Shown piece by piece: positions 15,310 to 25,859 of a stretch of DNA of 64,000 bases (its first letter is position 1; each line of letters begins with the position of its first letter). Made by a program: the position numbers and the translations under genes. Below the pieces are notes generated by a model. It saw only the letters and a program-made list of their open reading frames with translations. It searched no databases and was not told the origin of the DNA. This DNA is from Rhizobium sp. Root274 (GTDB lineage Bacteria; Pseudomonadota; Alphaproteobacteria; Rhizobiales; Rhizobiaceae): NCBI RefSeq assembly GCF_001429245.1, contig NZ_LMJE01000001.1, positions 461,047-525,046 of the forward strand, given 5' to 3'.

Positions 15310-17097
15310 TCAGAACTCTTCCCAGCTACCACCGCTTTTGAGTGCGGCATTGCCGTGGAAAGCCTGGGCGACCTTCGCCGTCATCTGACGGGCCGGGGAT
15401 GGCTGCGGGCGGGAGCGTTGGCTGGCGGCAGCGGGGACGGTCCGGGTCTGAGCACCGGCGGCGCCGATGTTGAACTGACCGAGCAACCGGAACAGTTCTT
15501 CTGCCTCGCGGGCCAGGCTGTGGGATGCGGCCGTCGTCTCTTCGACCATGGCGGCATTCTGCTGGGTGCCCTGGTCGATGGTGTTGACCGCCGTGTTGAT
15601 TTCCTTCAGCCCTGTTGACTGCTCCTTCGATCCCTCGACGATCGCAACGACATTGACGTCGACCTCGATCACCTGGCTCACGATCTCCTGCAGCGCCTTG
15701 CCGGTCGTGCCGACCAGCGCCACGCCCTCCTTCACATGGGCATTGGAGGCATTGATCAGTTCCTTGATCTCCTTGGCGGCCTTGGCGGAGCGCTGAGCAA
15801 GCTCGCGGACTTCCTGCGCGACGACGGCAAAACCCTTGCCGGCTTCGCCGGCGCGGGCGGCCTCGACCCCTGCGTTCAGCGCGAGCAGGTTGGTCTGGAA
15901 GGCGATCTCGTCGATGACGCCGATGATGTTGGAAATTTCCGAGGAGGATTTCTCGATCCGGCTCATAGCCTCGACCGCATTGCCGACGACATTGCCGGAA
16001 TGTTCGGCATTGTCCTTGGTTTTGCGGACAAGCTCGCCCGCCTCCTGGGCACGGTGGCTGCTGTCGCTGACCGTCGTGGTGATCTCTTCCAAGGCTGCCG
16101 CCGTCTCTTCCACCGATGCCGCCTGCTGTTCGGTGCGCTTGGCAAGCTCGCTGGAGGCCGACTGGATCTGCTGCGAGGCCGAAGCAATCTCGCCGGCATT
16201 GCCGAGGATCGACTGCAGCGTGTTGCGCAGCTTCGACGACGTCTCGTTGAAATCGATGCGCAGCTTGTCCAGCGTCGGCAGGAAGGGTTTGTCGATCGTC
16301 TGCGTCATGTCGCCTTCCGACATGGCGTTGAGCGCATCGGCCAGCGCGTCGACGTTCTGGACACGGGTGGTCACGTCGGTGGCGAATTTCACCACCTTGA
16401 AGACGCGGCCGTTCATGTCGAAAATCGGATTGTAGGAGGCCTGGATATGGACCTTGCGCCCCCCTTTGCCGATGCGCATGAATTCGTCGGCGACGAATTC
16501 GCCCGCGGCGAGCTTGGTCCAGAACTGCTTGTAGGCATCGCTGCTGATGTAGCCCGGTTCGCAGAACATCTGGTGGTGCTTGCCCTCGATTTCCGAGAGC
16601 TGGTAGCCGAGCGTCGTCAGGAAATTCTCGTTGGCGGTGATGATCTCGCCCTTCGGGGTGAATTCGATGACAGCCTGGGCGCGCGAGAGGGCCTCGAGCT
16701 TGCCGGCGTCTTCCGCGCTTTTCAATTTGGTTGCGGTGATGTCGGTCGCGAACTTCACCACCTTGTAAGGCTTGCCGCCGCGGAAGACCGGATTGTAAGA
16801 GGCCTCGATCCAGATCTCCTTGCCACCTTTACCGATGCGCTTATACTGGCGCTGGTCGAACTCTCCACGGCCAAGCTTGGCCCAGAAGTCTCGGTATTCC
16901 TGCGATCCCGCTTCTGCCGGATCCACGAACAGCCGGTGATGCTGCCCGACGATCTCGGACAACTGGTAGCCCAGCGCCTGACAGAAATTTTCGTTCGCCG
17001 ACAGGATCGTTCCATCGAGTTTGAACTCGATGATCGCCTGCGATTTACTCATCGCTTCCAGCACGGCTTTCGCATCCGCACCGCCAAAACCCAGCAT
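15310..17097 (-). CDS. cytoplasmic methyl-accepting chemotaxis protein with two PAS domains
   Basis: A 595-residue soluble chemoreceptor. Two tandem PAS domains (about 12-125 and 135-245; each has the ANENF and [13 protein letters not shown] pattern) replace a periplasmic sensor. A HAMP-like stretch follows, then the signalling hairpin with the conserved tip [20 protein letters not shown]. There are no membrane segments. The extreme C-terminus SWEEF fits the pentapeptide that tethers CheR/CheB in rhizobial and enteric receptors. The PAS pair may bind a cofactor such as heme or FAD and sense redox or oxygen (inference). GGAGAG precedes the ATG. The AT-rich spacer 17098-17307 carries the promoters for this gene and the divergent AraC gene. 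Confidence 0.92.
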   Translation of the reverse strand: MLGFGGADAKAVLEAMSKSQAIIEFKLDGTILSANENFCQALGYQLSEIVGQHHRLFVDPAEAGSQEYRDFWAKLGRGEFDQRQYKRIGKGGKEIWIEASYNPVFRGGKPYKVVKFATDITATKLKSAEDAGKLEALSRAQAVIEFTPKGEIITANENFLTTLGYQLSEIEGKHHQMFCEPGYISSDAYKQFWTKLAAGEFVADEFMRIGKGGRKVHIQASYNPIFDMNGRVFKVVKFATDVTTRVQNVDALADALNAMSEGDMTQTIDKPFLPTLDKLRIDFNETSSKLRNTLQSILGNAGEIASASQQIQSASSELAKRTEQQAASVEETAAALEEITTTVSDSSHRAQEAGELVRKTKDNAEHSGNVVGNAVEAMSRIEKSSSEISNIIGVIDEIAFQTNLLALNAGVEAARAGEAGKGFAVVAQEVRELAQRSAKAAKEIKELINASNAHVKEGVALVGTTGKALQEIVSQVIEVDVNVVAIVEGSKEQSTGLKEINTAVNTIDQGTQQNAAMVEETTAASHSLAREAEELFRLLGQFNIGAAGAQTRTVPAAASQRSRPQPSPARQMTAKVAQAFHGNAALKSGGSWEEF

Positions 17098-17307
17098 GTG
17101 TCTCTCCTACCCGGTTCAGTAAGGGCCCGATGCATCAGACCGCTCATACCCTCAATATTCATGAGGCTCATTTTCGCCGTCGGGAATTTAGAAACGATGA
17201 AGATTTTAACAAAATTAGACAAATTTTGCTGTTTTTCTACACTTTTTGATGAGCCTCGTCAATTTTGCGGCAACCTTGGCGCAACCTTCTCTTTTTAGAG
17301 ATTGCGA

Positions 17308-18198
17308 ATGCGACACACGAGCGAATTGCAACTTAGGTTCAACGACCCCAACGGCCAGGCCGAGATCCACGCCGCCCACAGCTGGCGTGGCGTGTCTGTG
17401 CAGTATTCGCGACTGAAGCTGCCGGCCGGCTACGAGTTCGCCTGGCAGGGAGAAGGGCATTATCTTGCTCATCACGATCTTCTCCTGGTCGACGGCGAAA
17501 TGGAGGTTACGGGTGAGCGTGCCGTCGCAGGTGGAGACTTGCGGGACCGGATGACTTTTGTGCCCGCCGGCCGGGCAATCAAAGGCTGGGCGAAACCGGC
17601 CGACCGGATGAATGCATTTACCGTCGTCACCTTCGATACGTCCTCCATGGAAGACGAGGTCCAAGACTCATTTCGTCAGGTCGAATGGCGACCGGACATC
17701 TACTTCCGCGACGAGCATCTCGGCGCGACCATGCGAAAGCTCGGCCACGTGATGGGCGACCGTGAAGGTCCGGCTTCACGGCTTTATGCCGAAACCCTGG
17801 GCCTGACCGCTGCGCTCGAAATGCTGCGACTGAATGCCGAGAAAGACGCCCCCGTACGGGAACAGGTTGCAGGTCAGCTCTCCAATGGCCAGCGCTCGCT
17901 GGTCACAGGCTATATCGAAGCGCATCTGGCTGACGACATCGGTCTTGACGAGCTGGCAAGCCTTTGCGGCTTGAGCCGCTTTCACTTCTCCCGGGCGTTC
18001 AAAACGACGTTCGGCAAGACGCCGATCCAGTTTGTCACCGTCCGGCGGATCGAAAGAGCACAGCGGATGCTCGGCGAGACGCGGCTACCGGTGGCGATGA
18101 TCGCGACCGCATGCGGATTCAGCGGCGCAAGCCAATTCAGCCGCGTCTTCAGAAGCGTCGTAGGCACCACTCCGCTCGTCTTTCGGCGAAGCCTCTGA
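17308..18198 (+). CDS. AraC-family transcriptional regulator
   Basis: A 296-residue regulator whose last 100 residues are a double helix-turn-helix: IGLDELASLCGLSRFHFSRAFK and the second helix ending CGFSGASQFSRVFRSVVG. The N-terminal two thirds probably form a ligand or dimerisation domain without a recognised family. The divergent neighbour is the PAS chemoreceptor gene and the convergent neighbour a YcgN-like gene; neither identifies the effector. The ATG at 17308 is preferred to a TTG two codons earlier. Confidence 0.9.
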   Translation: MRHTSELQLRFNDPNGQAEIHAAHSWRGVSVQYSRLKLPAGYEFAWQGEGHYLAHHDLLLVDGEMEVTGERAVAGGDLRDRMTFVPAGRAIKGWAKPADRMNAFTVVTFDTSSMEDEVQDSFRQVEWRPDIYFRDEHLGATMRKLGHVMGDREGPASRLYAETLGLTAALEMLRLNAEKDAPVREQVAGQLSNGQRSLVTGYIEAHLADDIGLDELASLCGLSRFHFSRAFKTTFGKTPIQFVTVRRIERAQRMLGETRLPVAMIATACGFSGASQFSRVFRSVVGTTPLVFRRSL

Positions 18199-18229
18199 GG
18201 AGAATGCCTCCAACGTCAGCGGATGCTGC

Positions 18230-18694
18230 TCAGCCCCTGCCCTCGCCCAGCCGCATCGGCCAGTCGACCACATAATCCTCGAGATCCTCGACATCGAGGC
18301 CTTCTTCCGAGATGGTCCGGCCTTTCGCCGAGACGCCGGCCTCATGCACGGTGCGCGGATCGCCCGAGACGAGCGGATGCCACCAGTAGAGGTCGCGGCC
18401 CTCGTCGATCAGGCGGTAGCCGCAGGTGGGTGGCAGCCACTGGATTTCGCGCAGGCCCTCGAGCGTCAGCTGGATACAGTCGGGCACCGTCTCCTGGCGG
18501 TTCTCATAATCCTTGCAGCGACAGGTATCGCCGTCGAGCAGCTTGCAGGCGACCGAGGTGAAGGCGATCTCACCGGTCTCCCAGTCCTCCAGCTTGTTGA
18601 GACAACAGAGCCCGCAGCCGTCGCACAGGCTTTCCCATTCAGCATTGCTCATTTCGGCGAGCGTCTTGGTTTTCCAGAAGGGATCGTCTTGCAT
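18230..18694 (-). CDS. YcgN/UPF0260 cysteine-cluster protein
   Basis: A 154-residue member of the YcgN (UPF0260, YkgJ-related) family. Cysteine groups are CDGCGLCC in the N-terminal part, then single Cys residues in SVACKLL, TCRCKDY, PDCIQL and PTCGYRL. Family members are predicted to bind zinc or an iron-sulfur cluster; the physiological role is unknown. The length and the start [12 protein letters not shown] agree with the family. Confidence 0.9.
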   Translation of the reverse strand: MQDDPFWKTKTLAEMSNAEWESLCDGCGLCCLNKLEDWETGEIAFTSVACKLLDGDTCRCKDYENRQETVPDCIQLTLEGLREIQWLPPTCGYRLIDEGRDLYWWHPLVSGDPRTVHEAGVSAKGRTISEEGLDVEDLEDYVVDWPMRLGEGRG

Positions 18695-19003
18695 GCTTTA
18701 TCCAGGGGCCAGACCGTCGGCGCGTTGTTGGTGTTGCAGCGGTGAAGTTCGGGTTTTGGCCGGCCGCGCTGCCGGGTGGCGTCCGCGCCACGCTTTTGCC
18801 AAAACAGTGCCGAAGCACCGATGGCGCTGCAGCCGGGCCGTGATTGTACTTGTTCTTTGGCGGCAAATCGACCATCACTCAGTCAAGACCGACGCCGCCT
18901 TCCGACCTGGCCAGTCCTTGAGGCCTTCGGGCGGTCGCGTCAAGCCAGTGGACTTAAGATTCGCGCCGACGCGGTCGGGCGAAAGGGATCGGGAAGGCCT
19001 AAG
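18695..19003. other. spacer between the YcgN-like gene and PBP1A
   Basis: 309 bases between divergent genes. It should hold both promoters. An open frame continues upstream of the PBP1A start but has a poor protein-like composition. I see no repeat, dyad or small gene that I would defend. Confidence 0.4.
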
Positions 19004-21223
19004 GTGTCCGGGGACGACCAGCCGAACAACGAGCCGCAGAAGGCGCCGAATGCAGGCAAGCCGGCGAAAAAGCCGAAGCTGAAGCGGCATATCTTCCTGC
19101 GCATCGACAGCTGGCTCGATTCGACGCTGTGGAATGCCGGATATGATCTGGCCGAGACCTGGGAGGAGATCACCATCTTCTTCCGCCGCTTCCGCGTGCG
19201 GGGCTTTAAGAAGCTCGGCTTCGAGATTGCCGGCGAAGCGATGACGCTCGGCACCGCCGGTTTCGTCGTGCTTCTGGCGCTTGCCCAGCCGGCCTTCGAG
19301 GAGACGAAGAAAGACTGGCGCAACCACGACAATTTCGCCGTCACCTTTCTCGACCGCTACGGCAATACGATCGGCCATCGCGGCATCATTCATGAAAACT
19401 CGGTGCCCGTCGACGAGCTGCCCGACCATCTGGTGAAGGCGGTGCTGGCGACGGAAGACCGGCGCTTCTTCGACCATTTCGGCATCGACTTCTTCGGCCT
19501 TGCCCGCGCCATGACGGAAAACGCCAAGGCGGGCTCGGTCGTTCAAGGCGGCTCGACGCTGACGCAGCAGCTGGCAAAGAACCTGTTCCTCACCAACGAA
19601 CGCTCCATCGAGCGCAAGATCAAGGAAGCCTTCCTGTCGCTGTGGCTGGAGGCGAACCTCTCCAAAAAGGAGATCCTGTCGCTTTATCTCGACCGCGCCT
19701 ATATGGGCGGCGGCACATTTGGAGCGGCTGCCGCATCGCAATTCTATTTCGGCAAGAACATCACCGAAGTCACGCTGGCGGAAGCGGCGATGCTGGCGGG
19801 TCTGTTCAAGGCGCCGGCGAAATATGCGCCGCATGTGAACCTGCCGGCGGCACGCGCGCGCGCCAATGACGTTTTGACCAATATGGTGCAGAGCGGGCTG
19901 ATGACCGAAGGCCAGGTGGTGGCGGCCAGGCGGAACCCGGCTTCCGTCATCGACCGTGACGAGAAGGAAGCGCCTGACTTCTTCCTCGACTGGGCGTTTG
20001 AGGAAGTGCAGCGGCTCGCCGCCAAGTTCAAGGACCATACGCTGGTCGTGCGCACCACCATCGATCTCGGCCTGCAGCAGGCGGCCGACGAGGCTGTCGC
20101 GTCTTCGCTGCGCGAATATGGCGAGAGCTATAACGTCAAGCAGGGCGCGCTTGTGATGATCGAGAATGGCGGGGCCGTGCGCGCCATGGTCGGCGGGCGG
20201 GACTATGGCGAGAGCCAGTTCAACCGCTCGACCAAGGCGCTCCGCCAGCCCGGCTCGTCGTTCAAGATGTATACCTACGCGCTTGCCATGGAAAACGGCT
20301 ATACGCCACAAAGCGTCGTCACCGATGGGCCGATCTCCTGGGGCAATTGGAGCCCGCAGAATTACGGCCGCAGTTATGCCGGCCGCATCACGCTCGAAAC
20401 GGCGCTGGCGAAATCGATCAACACCATTCCCGTGCGCCTTGCCAAGGAAAAGCTCGGCATTGACGCGATCATGGCAACGGCGAAAGCCATGGGCGTCGAG
20501 ACGCCGCTCAGGAAGGACGTGACCATCCCGCTCGGCACCTCGGAAGTGACCGTGATGGACCAGGCGACGGCCTATGCCGTTTTGCCCGCCGGCGGCTATC
20601 AGTCGCGCCGCCACGGGGTTGCGCAGATCATGAATTACAATGGCGATGTGCTCTATGATTTCGAGCGCGATACGCCGCCGCCGGAGCGGATTCTGACGGA
20701 AAAGGCCGCCGCCTATATGAACCAGATGATGACCAAGATCCCCTATATCGGTACGGCACGCCGCGCCGCCGTCGACGGGATCTTGACCGGTGGCAAGACC
20801 GGCACGACGCAGGCCTATCGTGACGCCTGGTTCGTTGGTTACACCGGCAACTATACGGCTGCTGTCTGGTTCGGCAACGACGACTATACCTCGACCAACA
20901 ACATGACCGGCGGTTCGCTGCCCGCCATGACCTTCAAGAAGCTGATGGATTACGCCCATCAGGGCATCGACCTGAAGCCGATCATGGGCGTGGATGCGCC
21001 GATGCCGGAAAAGGACGCGAAGCCGAAGGTGGCGAGCGCCACCGACGCCGATGCCACGGCGCTGCCGCCGATGGTGCGCCCCCGCTCGCTGTCTGGCCAA
21101 TCGACCCGGCTGATCCGCGAGCTTGGCCAGCGGCTGCGATCAGCGCCACCGCTCACCCTGCCCGCCTCCCCGAGCGCGCAGGCCGTGATCACGCCGGAAA
21201 CGACCGGCTCGACGCAGAATTAA
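19004..21223 (+). CDS. mrcA: bifunctional penicillin-binding protein 1A
   Basis: A 739-residue class A PBP: short cytoplasmic N-terminus, one membrane anchor (about 76-98), then the GT51 glycosyltransferase with Glu151 in ATEDRRFF, the QGGSTLTQQLAKN loop at 181-193 and RKIKEAFLSLWLE. The transpeptidase has SSFK (Ser418, Lys421), SIN at 471-473 and KTG at 598-600. It polymerises and cross-links peptidoglycan at the outer face of the inner membrane. GTG at 19004, with GGGAAGG upstream, gives the usual family length; the open frame extends 76 codons further but looks noncoding. The C-terminal tail is Pro/Ser-rich and variable. Confidence 0.93.
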   Translation: MSGDDQPNNEPQKAPNAGKPAKKPKLKRHIFLRIDSWLDSTLWNAGYDLAETWEEITIFFRRFRVRGFKKLGFEIAGEAMTLGTAGFVVLLALAQPAFEETKKDWRNHDNFAVTFLDRYGNTIGHRGIIHENSVPVDELPDHLVKAVLATEDRRFFDHFGIDFFGLARAMTENAKAGSVVQGGSTLTQQLAKNLFLTNERSIERKIKEAFLSLWLEANLSKKEILSLYLDRAYMGGGTFGAAAASQFYFGKNITEVTLAEAAMLAGLFKAPAKYAPHVNLPAARARANDVLTNMVQSGLMTEGQVVAARRNPASVIDRDEKEAPDFFLDWAFEEVQRLAAKFKDHTLVVRTTIDLGLQQAADEAVASSLREYGESYNVKQGALVMIENGGAVRAMVGGRDYGESQFNRSTKALRQPGSSFKMYTYALAMENGYTPQSVVTDGPISWGNWSPQNYGRSYAGRITLETALAKSINTIPVRLAKEKLGIDAIMATAKAMGVETPLRKDVTIPLGTSEVTVMDQATAYAVLPAGGYQSRRHGVAQIMNYNGDVLYDFERDTPPPERILTEKAAAYMNQMMTKIPYIGTARRAAVDGILTGGKTGTTQAYRDAWFVGYTGNYTAAVWFGNDDYTSTNNMTGGSLPAMTFKKLMDYAHQGIDLKPIMGVDAPMPEKDAKPKVASATDADATALPPMVRPRSLSGQSTRLIRELGQRLRSAPPLTLPASPSAQAVITPETTGSTQN

Positions 21224-21534
21224 GACAATCGCAGGTTTTGTCGGCGGAGACGCGCGCGGGGCTGGATGACGCGGCTGTTGTCGCTGATTCGTGACCGGAC
21301 GCCCCCTCTTCGGGCCGCCGGCGGCGCGATTGCGCGCGCTGCGTGTCGCAAAGGCACAAGAGGTGATGCGCAAACGTGCGCGGCACGGCAGATTACAAGA
21401 CATTGTTTACCATGCGCTGCGTGAAAATCCCCGATTTCCCGAGATGGGACAGGTCCTTCACCCCAAATTAAGGGGGTCGCCGGTAGGTTGTGGCCGATTT
21501 CGACGTTCAGATATTTTATCCGGTGATTGCATCC

Positions 21535-22725
21535 ATGAAGAGATGGCTCGGTCTTCCCGCAAAACCCCGCATGACTGCGGTGCAATATACGGAATTCCTC
21601 GAATCCCGCGCCGCCCTGCGCAACCGCATGCTCCAAGCGGCGGTGGTCAGCGTCCTCGGCTTCTACCTCTGCTGCTTCTTCTTCGATCTCTGGGTTTTGA
21701 CCGACGTGACCGTGCTGTCGGCAGTCTTGCGCTTCGGCGTCATGGTGCCGATGTCGGGCGGGCTGCTCTTCTATCTGAGCGGCGAACATCCGGTTGAGCA
21801 CAAGGAGGCTGCGGCGATCCTGGTGGCGCTGGTGGCGCAGGTTTCCTGGTCGATCATCGTGATCTCTAGCCATAACCCGGCCGTGCTTGGTTATTATTAC
21901 GCGGCCTGTACCTTCCAGATGGCGATCACGATTGCCGCCGCCTCGCCCTTCCGGCCGAGTTTCCATGCCAGCGTCTTCGGTTTCTGTCTCACCTATTCGG
22001 TCATCTGGTTACTCGAAGGCGCAACCCCGCTTTATGCCGTGCAGCACCTGTCGGTCTATCTGCCGACTGTCGCGATGACGCTTCTCGTATCCTACCAGCT
22101 CGAGGCGGAAGCCATGGCGAACTATCTGCAGCAGCAGGAAAACGAGGTGCTGAAGCGCGAACTCTCCCGCCAGAACAAGGATCTGGCCCGGCTTTCCGTC
22201 ACCGATCCGCTGACCCGCCTGTCGAACCGGCGCGGCACGGAGATGGAACTGCTGCGGCTGACGACCGAGGCGCAAACCGAGGCCGAGCAGGTCGTGCTCC
22301 TGGTCGCCGATGTCGACAACTTCAAGGCCTATAACGACGCCTATGGCCATGGCGCCGGCGACGAATGCCTGAAGCGGGTTGCCCGCGCCATGCGCCGGGC
22401 GCTGCCGATCGAGGCGCATTTTGCCCGCCATGGCGGCGAGGAATTCGTGGCGATCCTCTGCGGCAGCGACGCCGAGGCGGCAGCCAGCGTTGCCGAAAGC
22501 CTGCGCCGCGCCGTGCGCCAGCTCGGCATCGGCCACGACCACACGAAAGACCGCAACCGCCACGTCACCGTCAGCATCGGCGCCGCCTGCGGCGCGGTGC
22601 GCTCAGTTGCCGATTACGAGCGGCTGCTGGAGGCCGCCGACCGGGCGCTTTATGCGGCCAAGGGGGATGGGCGCAACAGCTGGCGGGTGTTTGAGGGGGA
22701 TGAGGCGGCAAGGGTTGTGGCGTAA
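21535..22725 (+). CDS. membrane diguanylate cyclase (GGDEF)
   Basis: A 396-residue protein: about five or six membrane helices (residues 35-190), a short coiled coil (NYLQQQENEVLKRELSRQNK), then a GGDEF domain beginning LSVTDPLTRLSNRRG, with metal-binding DVDNFKAYND and the active-site loop ARHGGEEF. It should make c-di-GMP. There is no EAL domain, and no clear RxxD inhibitory site. The start could also be GTG at 21490; the ATG was chosen for the hydrophobic domain layout. Its last 70 codons are duplicated in the relic at 26741-26949. It resembles the frameshifted cyclase at 8112-9280 in layout. Confidence 0.9.
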   Translation: MKRWLGLPAKPRMTAVQYTEFLESRAALRNRMLQAAVVSVLGFYLCCFFFDLWVLTDVTVLSAVLRFGVMVPMSGGLLFYLSGEHPVEHKEAAAILVALVAQVSWSIIVISSHNPAVLGYYYAACTFQMAITIAAASPFRPSFHASVFGFCLTYSVIWLLEGATPLYAVQHLSVYLPTVAMTLLVSYQLEAEAMANYLQQQENEVLKRELSRQNKDLARLSVTDPLTRLSNRRGTEMELLRLTTEAQTEAEQVVLLVADVDNFKAYNDAYGHGAGDECLKRVARAMRRALPIEAHFARHGGEEFVAILCGSDAEAAASVAESLRRAVRQLGIGHDHTKDRNRHVTVSIGAACGAVRSVADYERLLEAADRALYAAKGDGRNSWRVFEGDEAARVVA

Positions 22726-22827
22726 GGGTGGGCCTTAGTTCCGCGTCGGGCGACCGTATGCCACTAGCGGCCCCTGCAAGTTGCCGATTTACCTCGAAAT
22801 TGCGTAGCCCCTATCGATAGGGTGGGA

Positions 22828-23829
22828 TCACGGCAGTGTCACCACAACCTTTCCCTTGGCGCGCCCAGTCTCGACATAGGCCAGGGCATCAGGGGTCTGG
22901 GCAAAGGGAAACGTCCTATCCAGGACGGGACGGATGACGCCAGCATCGATCAACTTGGCAATCTCGCCCAGCTGATGCCCTTCTGCGCGCATGAACAGGA
23001 AGGAGTAGTCGACACCACGGCTGGTCGCCTTTTTCACGATCCCCCGGCTCAACAGCCGCATCACCAGACGGAGGACGTAGTTCAGCCGCAGAGACCGGGC
23101 AAAGGAAACATCAGGCGGACCTGAGATCGAGATCAGCTTTCCGCCTGGTTTCAGCACGTCCACCGACTTTGCCAGCGTCTTTGCATCCTGGCTGTTCAGA
23201 ACAAGATCGTAACCGGACAGTACCTGTTCAAAGTCCTGTGTCTTGTAGTCGATGACCACATCCGCTCCGAGGCGTTTGACCAGCTCGGCATTCGCCGCAC
23301 TGGTGGTGGTCGCCACGGTGGCGCCAAGATGCTTGGCAAGCTGAATCGCGAAGGTGCCGAAGCCGCCGGAGCCGGCTTGAATGAACACCTTATGGCCGGG
23401 TTTGACCTTGCCCAGCTCGACGAGCGCTTGCCAGGCGGTCAGGCCGACGAGCGGGATCGACGCCGCCTGCTCCATGGTCAGGCTCTCGGGCTTGAGCGCG
23501 AGGTCCGCGGCATCAACTGCAATCATTTCTGCAAAGGTGCCTATGCGCAGATCGCGTGGGCGGCCATAGACCTCATCACCTGCCTTGAACTGCCGAACCT
23601 TGGCACCGACACGAATGACAGTTCCTGCCAGATCGTGGCCGAGAATGAAGGGCGGGCGATAGGGCAGCAGCAGCTTGAATTCGCCGTCGCGGATTTTGGC
23701 ATCGAAAAGGTTGATCGCGGTGGCCTGGATGCGCACCAGAACATCATTGGCACCCATTTCGGGATCGGGCATATCCGTCAGACGCAGCAATCCCTTCTTT
23801 TTGTATTTCTCGACGACGAAGGCCTTCAC
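22828..23829 (-). CDS. MDR-family NAD(P)-dependent oxidoreductase
   Basis: A 333-residue medium-chain dehydrogenase/reductase without the catalytic-zinc motif: it has the FILGHDLAGTVIRVG segment, but downstream residues fit the quinone-oxidoreductase-like zinc-independent group. The nucleotide-binding loop is QAGSGGFGTFAIQLAK. It probably reduces alkenals, enones or quinones with NADPH. Translation starts at GTG 23829 (VKAFVVEKY), with GGAG eight bases upstream. It is followed on the same strand by two SDR genes and a divergent TetR gene, suggesting a shared detoxification role. Confidence 0.85.
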   Translation of the reverse strand: MKAFVVEKYKKKGLLRLTDMPDPEMGANDVLVRIQATAINLFDAKIRDGEFKLLLPYRPPFILGHDLAGTVIRVGAKVRQFKAGDEVYGRPRDLRIGTFAEMIAVDAADLALKPESLTMEQAASIPLVGLTAWQALVELGKVKPGHKVFIQAGSGGFGTFAIQLAKHLGATVATTTSAANAELVKRLGADVVIDYKTQDFEQVLSGYDLVLNSQDAKTLAKSVDVLKPGGKLISISGPPDVSFARSLRLNYVLRLVMRLLSRGIVKKATSRGVDYSFLFMRAEGHQLGEIAKLIDAGVIRPVLDRTFPFAQTPDALAYVETGRAKGKVVVTLP

Positions 23830-23922
23830 GGGTTTTCTCCAATGTGAAACGATGATCACCTCAGGCCGCTTGGGTTGGAAAACCCAGGATTAAGGGCATC
23901 CCTTACGACCAGGCCAGCGATC

Positions 23923-24747
23923 TCAGGCGATGTTGAACTGCTTTCGCAAGATGCGATCGAAGAGCGCACGCGGCAGGAACCGCCGGGCAAACGAGGTCTG
24001 CCGGGCAGCGTTGCCGGAGGGGTAACGCAGGCGCGGCGACTTGGCCTCCGCTGCCGCCACGATCGTGCCTGCGACATCATCCGCCGTGTCCCCGGCCGCC
24101 ATAGCTGCCGCAAAAGCGGCCTGATACCTTTCGAAGGTCTTGCGATAGGCTGCAACAGGGCGGTCACCGCGCGGTGAATTGGTCTCAATGGCGGTTTTCG
24201 TGGCCCAGGGCTCGATCACCGCCACCCGGATCCCGAACGGGCGCACCTCGTGGTCGAGCGATTCCGAATAGCCCTCAATCGCATGTTTGCTGGCTGTGTA
24301 ATAAGCACCGAAAGGCCCCGGGATCAGCCCGACGACCGAACCGATGTTCAAGATCCGACCGTGCCCCTGCTGGCGCATGATCGGAAGAACCGCGTTTGTT
24401 ACCCTGACCACACCGAGGAAATTGGTGTCGAACAGCGCTTGCACCTGCTCCACCGAACTTTCCTCTGCCGCGCCGGACACGGCGTAACCCGCGTTGTTGA
24501 CCAGAAGATCGATGTGGCCGAACTCGGCTAGCATCACCGCAACGGCTGCGGCGACGGACGCATCCGAGGTCACGTCGCAGGCGATCATGCGAATGCCCTC
24601 GCGCACCTCGCCGGGCACCGCCTTGCGGCTCGTGCCGATGACCCTATAGCCGGCGCGCGCAAGCGCCAGGGCGGCCGCCTTGCCAATGCCACTGGATGCT
24701 CCGGTCACGAATGCGGTCTTCTGGTTATGGGCTGCAGAGGTCGCCAT
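23923..24747 (-). CDS. short-chain dehydrogenase/reductase
   Basis: A 274-residue classical SDR. The cofactor motif TGASSGIG is at 15-22, NNAG follows in LLVNNAGYAV, and the catalytic Ser in NIGSVVG precedes YYTASK (Tyr and Lys). The substrate is unknown; close relatives act on aldehydes or ketones. The ATG at 24747 is favoured because the preceding 12 codons are not conserved-looking. A palindromic 10-mer upstream (24808-24817) may be its operator. Confidence 0.9.
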   Translation of the reverse strand: MATSAAHNQKTAFVTGASSGIGKAAALALARAGYRVIGTSRKAVPGEVREGIRMIACDVTSDASVAAAVAVMLAEFGHIDLLVNNAGYAVSGAAEESSVEQVQALFDTNFLGVVRVTNAVLPIMRQQGHGRILNIGSVVGLIPGPFGAYYTASKHAIEGYSESLDHEVRPFGIRVAVIEPWATKTAIETNSPRGDRPVAAYRKTFERYQAAFAAAMAAGDTADDVAGTIVAAAEAKSPRLRYPSGNAARQTSFARRFLPRALFDRILRKQFNIA

Positions 24748-24807
24748 GATGCTTTTCTCAGTTTCGGCCGGGCTGGTTTGCAAAGGCCTGAGGGTTGTGG
24801 GCTTATA

Positions 24808-24817
24808 ACGATATCGT
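24808..24817. promoter_or_regulatory. small palindrome upstream of an SDR gene
   Basis: ACGATATCGT is a perfect 10-mer, with a related CGATAC copy 10 bases downstream. It lies about 60 bases before the SDR start in an AT-rich stretch and may be a promoter-linked operator. The remaining spacer up to 25040 has no supportable gene. Confidence 0.4.
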
Positions 24818-25040
24818 ATTAGCGATACCTAAATTTACATTCGCTGCAGACTTCGCTCGATAGGCCTGAGCCGCGACTGAACGGTTTGGCTCGACGGGTC
24901 GCACCCCCAAAGGCGGGCTTAGGGCGATGGGGGCTCGACGCAGACACGCGACTGGCAGGCATCCTGAAACACGGGTCGTCCGGTGTTTTCGGCAAGCGGC
25001 CGCTGAAGCGATATGGCATACCTCGCCGGTTGCGAAACGC

Positions 25041-25829
25041 TCAGCCGAGTGTGCGATACCGTTCACCAGGAAGCGTATTGACGAGGTTGCCGAGCATTGC
25101 CTTGCGCGCGCCATCGAGCGCGTCCCACTGGCCGGCATCGTGAAGCGGCGGAATGGTCACGGGTTCGCGACGGTCAAACCCAACCAGGGCCGCATCGACA
25201 AGGTCAGCCACTTCCATGACATTGCTCATGGTGTTGACGTCGACACCGACATGATCCCAGATCTCGGTCCGGGTCGTGGCGGGAAGAACTGCCTGGATGT
25301 AGACGCCCTGCGGTCCGAGTTCGTGCGCAAGCCCCTGCGACAGAAACAGCACGAAAGCCTTGGTCGCGCCGTAAACAGTCATACCGAATTCCGGGGCCAG
25401 ACCAACCACCGAACCGATATTGATGATCGCCCCTTCGCCAGCCTTGGCAAGACGCGGCGCAATGGCGTGGGAAAGCCGTACAAGTGCTGTCGCATTGAGC
25501 GCCACGAGCTTGGTCATGTTGTCGCTGCTCTGGTCGATGAAGCTTCCGCCAAACGCCGTTCCGGCATTGTTGACGAGGATGCCGATGCGGGCATCGTCCT
25601 GCAGCTTGGTCTCGACCTTGGCGAGATCCGTGGTCTGGGTGAGATCGGCAGGGAGGATATCGACCGTCACGCCGGTTTCCTGGCGCAGACGGCTTGCAAG
25701 CGCCTCCAAGCGTACCACGTCTCGGGCGACCAGAACGAGGTCGTGTCCGCGCCGGGCGAACCGCTCGGCATAGGTTGCGCCAATGCCCGTGGAGGCACCG
25801 GTGATCAGGACTGCCGGAATTTGAACCAT
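25041..25829 (-). CDS. short-chain dehydrogenase/reductase next to TetR
   Basis: A 262-residue SDR with TGASTGIG at 10-17, LVNNAGTAFGG, NIGSVVG and the YGATK catalytic pair. It resembles the DltE-like oxidoreductase group more than fatty-acid reductases. The ATG at 25829 is preceded by a weak GAG element; the frame is open for 16 more codons. It is divergently transcribed from the TetR gene, with two operator-like dyads in the 110-base gap. It is therefore the most likely direct target of that regulator. Confidence 0.9.
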   Translation of the reverse strand: MVQIPAVLITGASTGIGATYAERFARRGHDLVLVARDVVRLEALASRLRQETGVTVDILPADLTQTTDLAKVETKLQDDARIGILVNNAGTAFGGSFIDQSSDNMTKLVALNATALVRLSHAIAPRLAKAGEGAIINIGSVVGLAPEFGMTVYGATKAFVLFLSQGLAHELGPQGVYIQAVLPATTRTEIWDHVGVDVNTMSNVMEVADLVDAALVGFDRREPVTIPPLHDAGQWDALDGARKAMLGNLVNTLPGERYRTLG

Positions 25830-25859
25830 TGGATTGCTCTTTTCTGTGAGTGGCCCTAT

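Noticed and set aside
15736..17298. Plus-strand frame opposite the chemoreceptor gene
   Set aside because: Composition and lack of any motif mark it as a shadow; the minus strand encodes an unmistakable MCP.
18875..21100. 741-codon minus-strand frame opposite PBP1A
   Set aside because: It is rich in Arg and His without domains; PBP1A motifs prove the plus strand.
22809..22822. Perfect palindrome CCCTATCGATAGGG between convergent genes
   Set aside because: Only 14 bases, no T-tract and no promoter nearby, so neither operator nor terminator can be supported.
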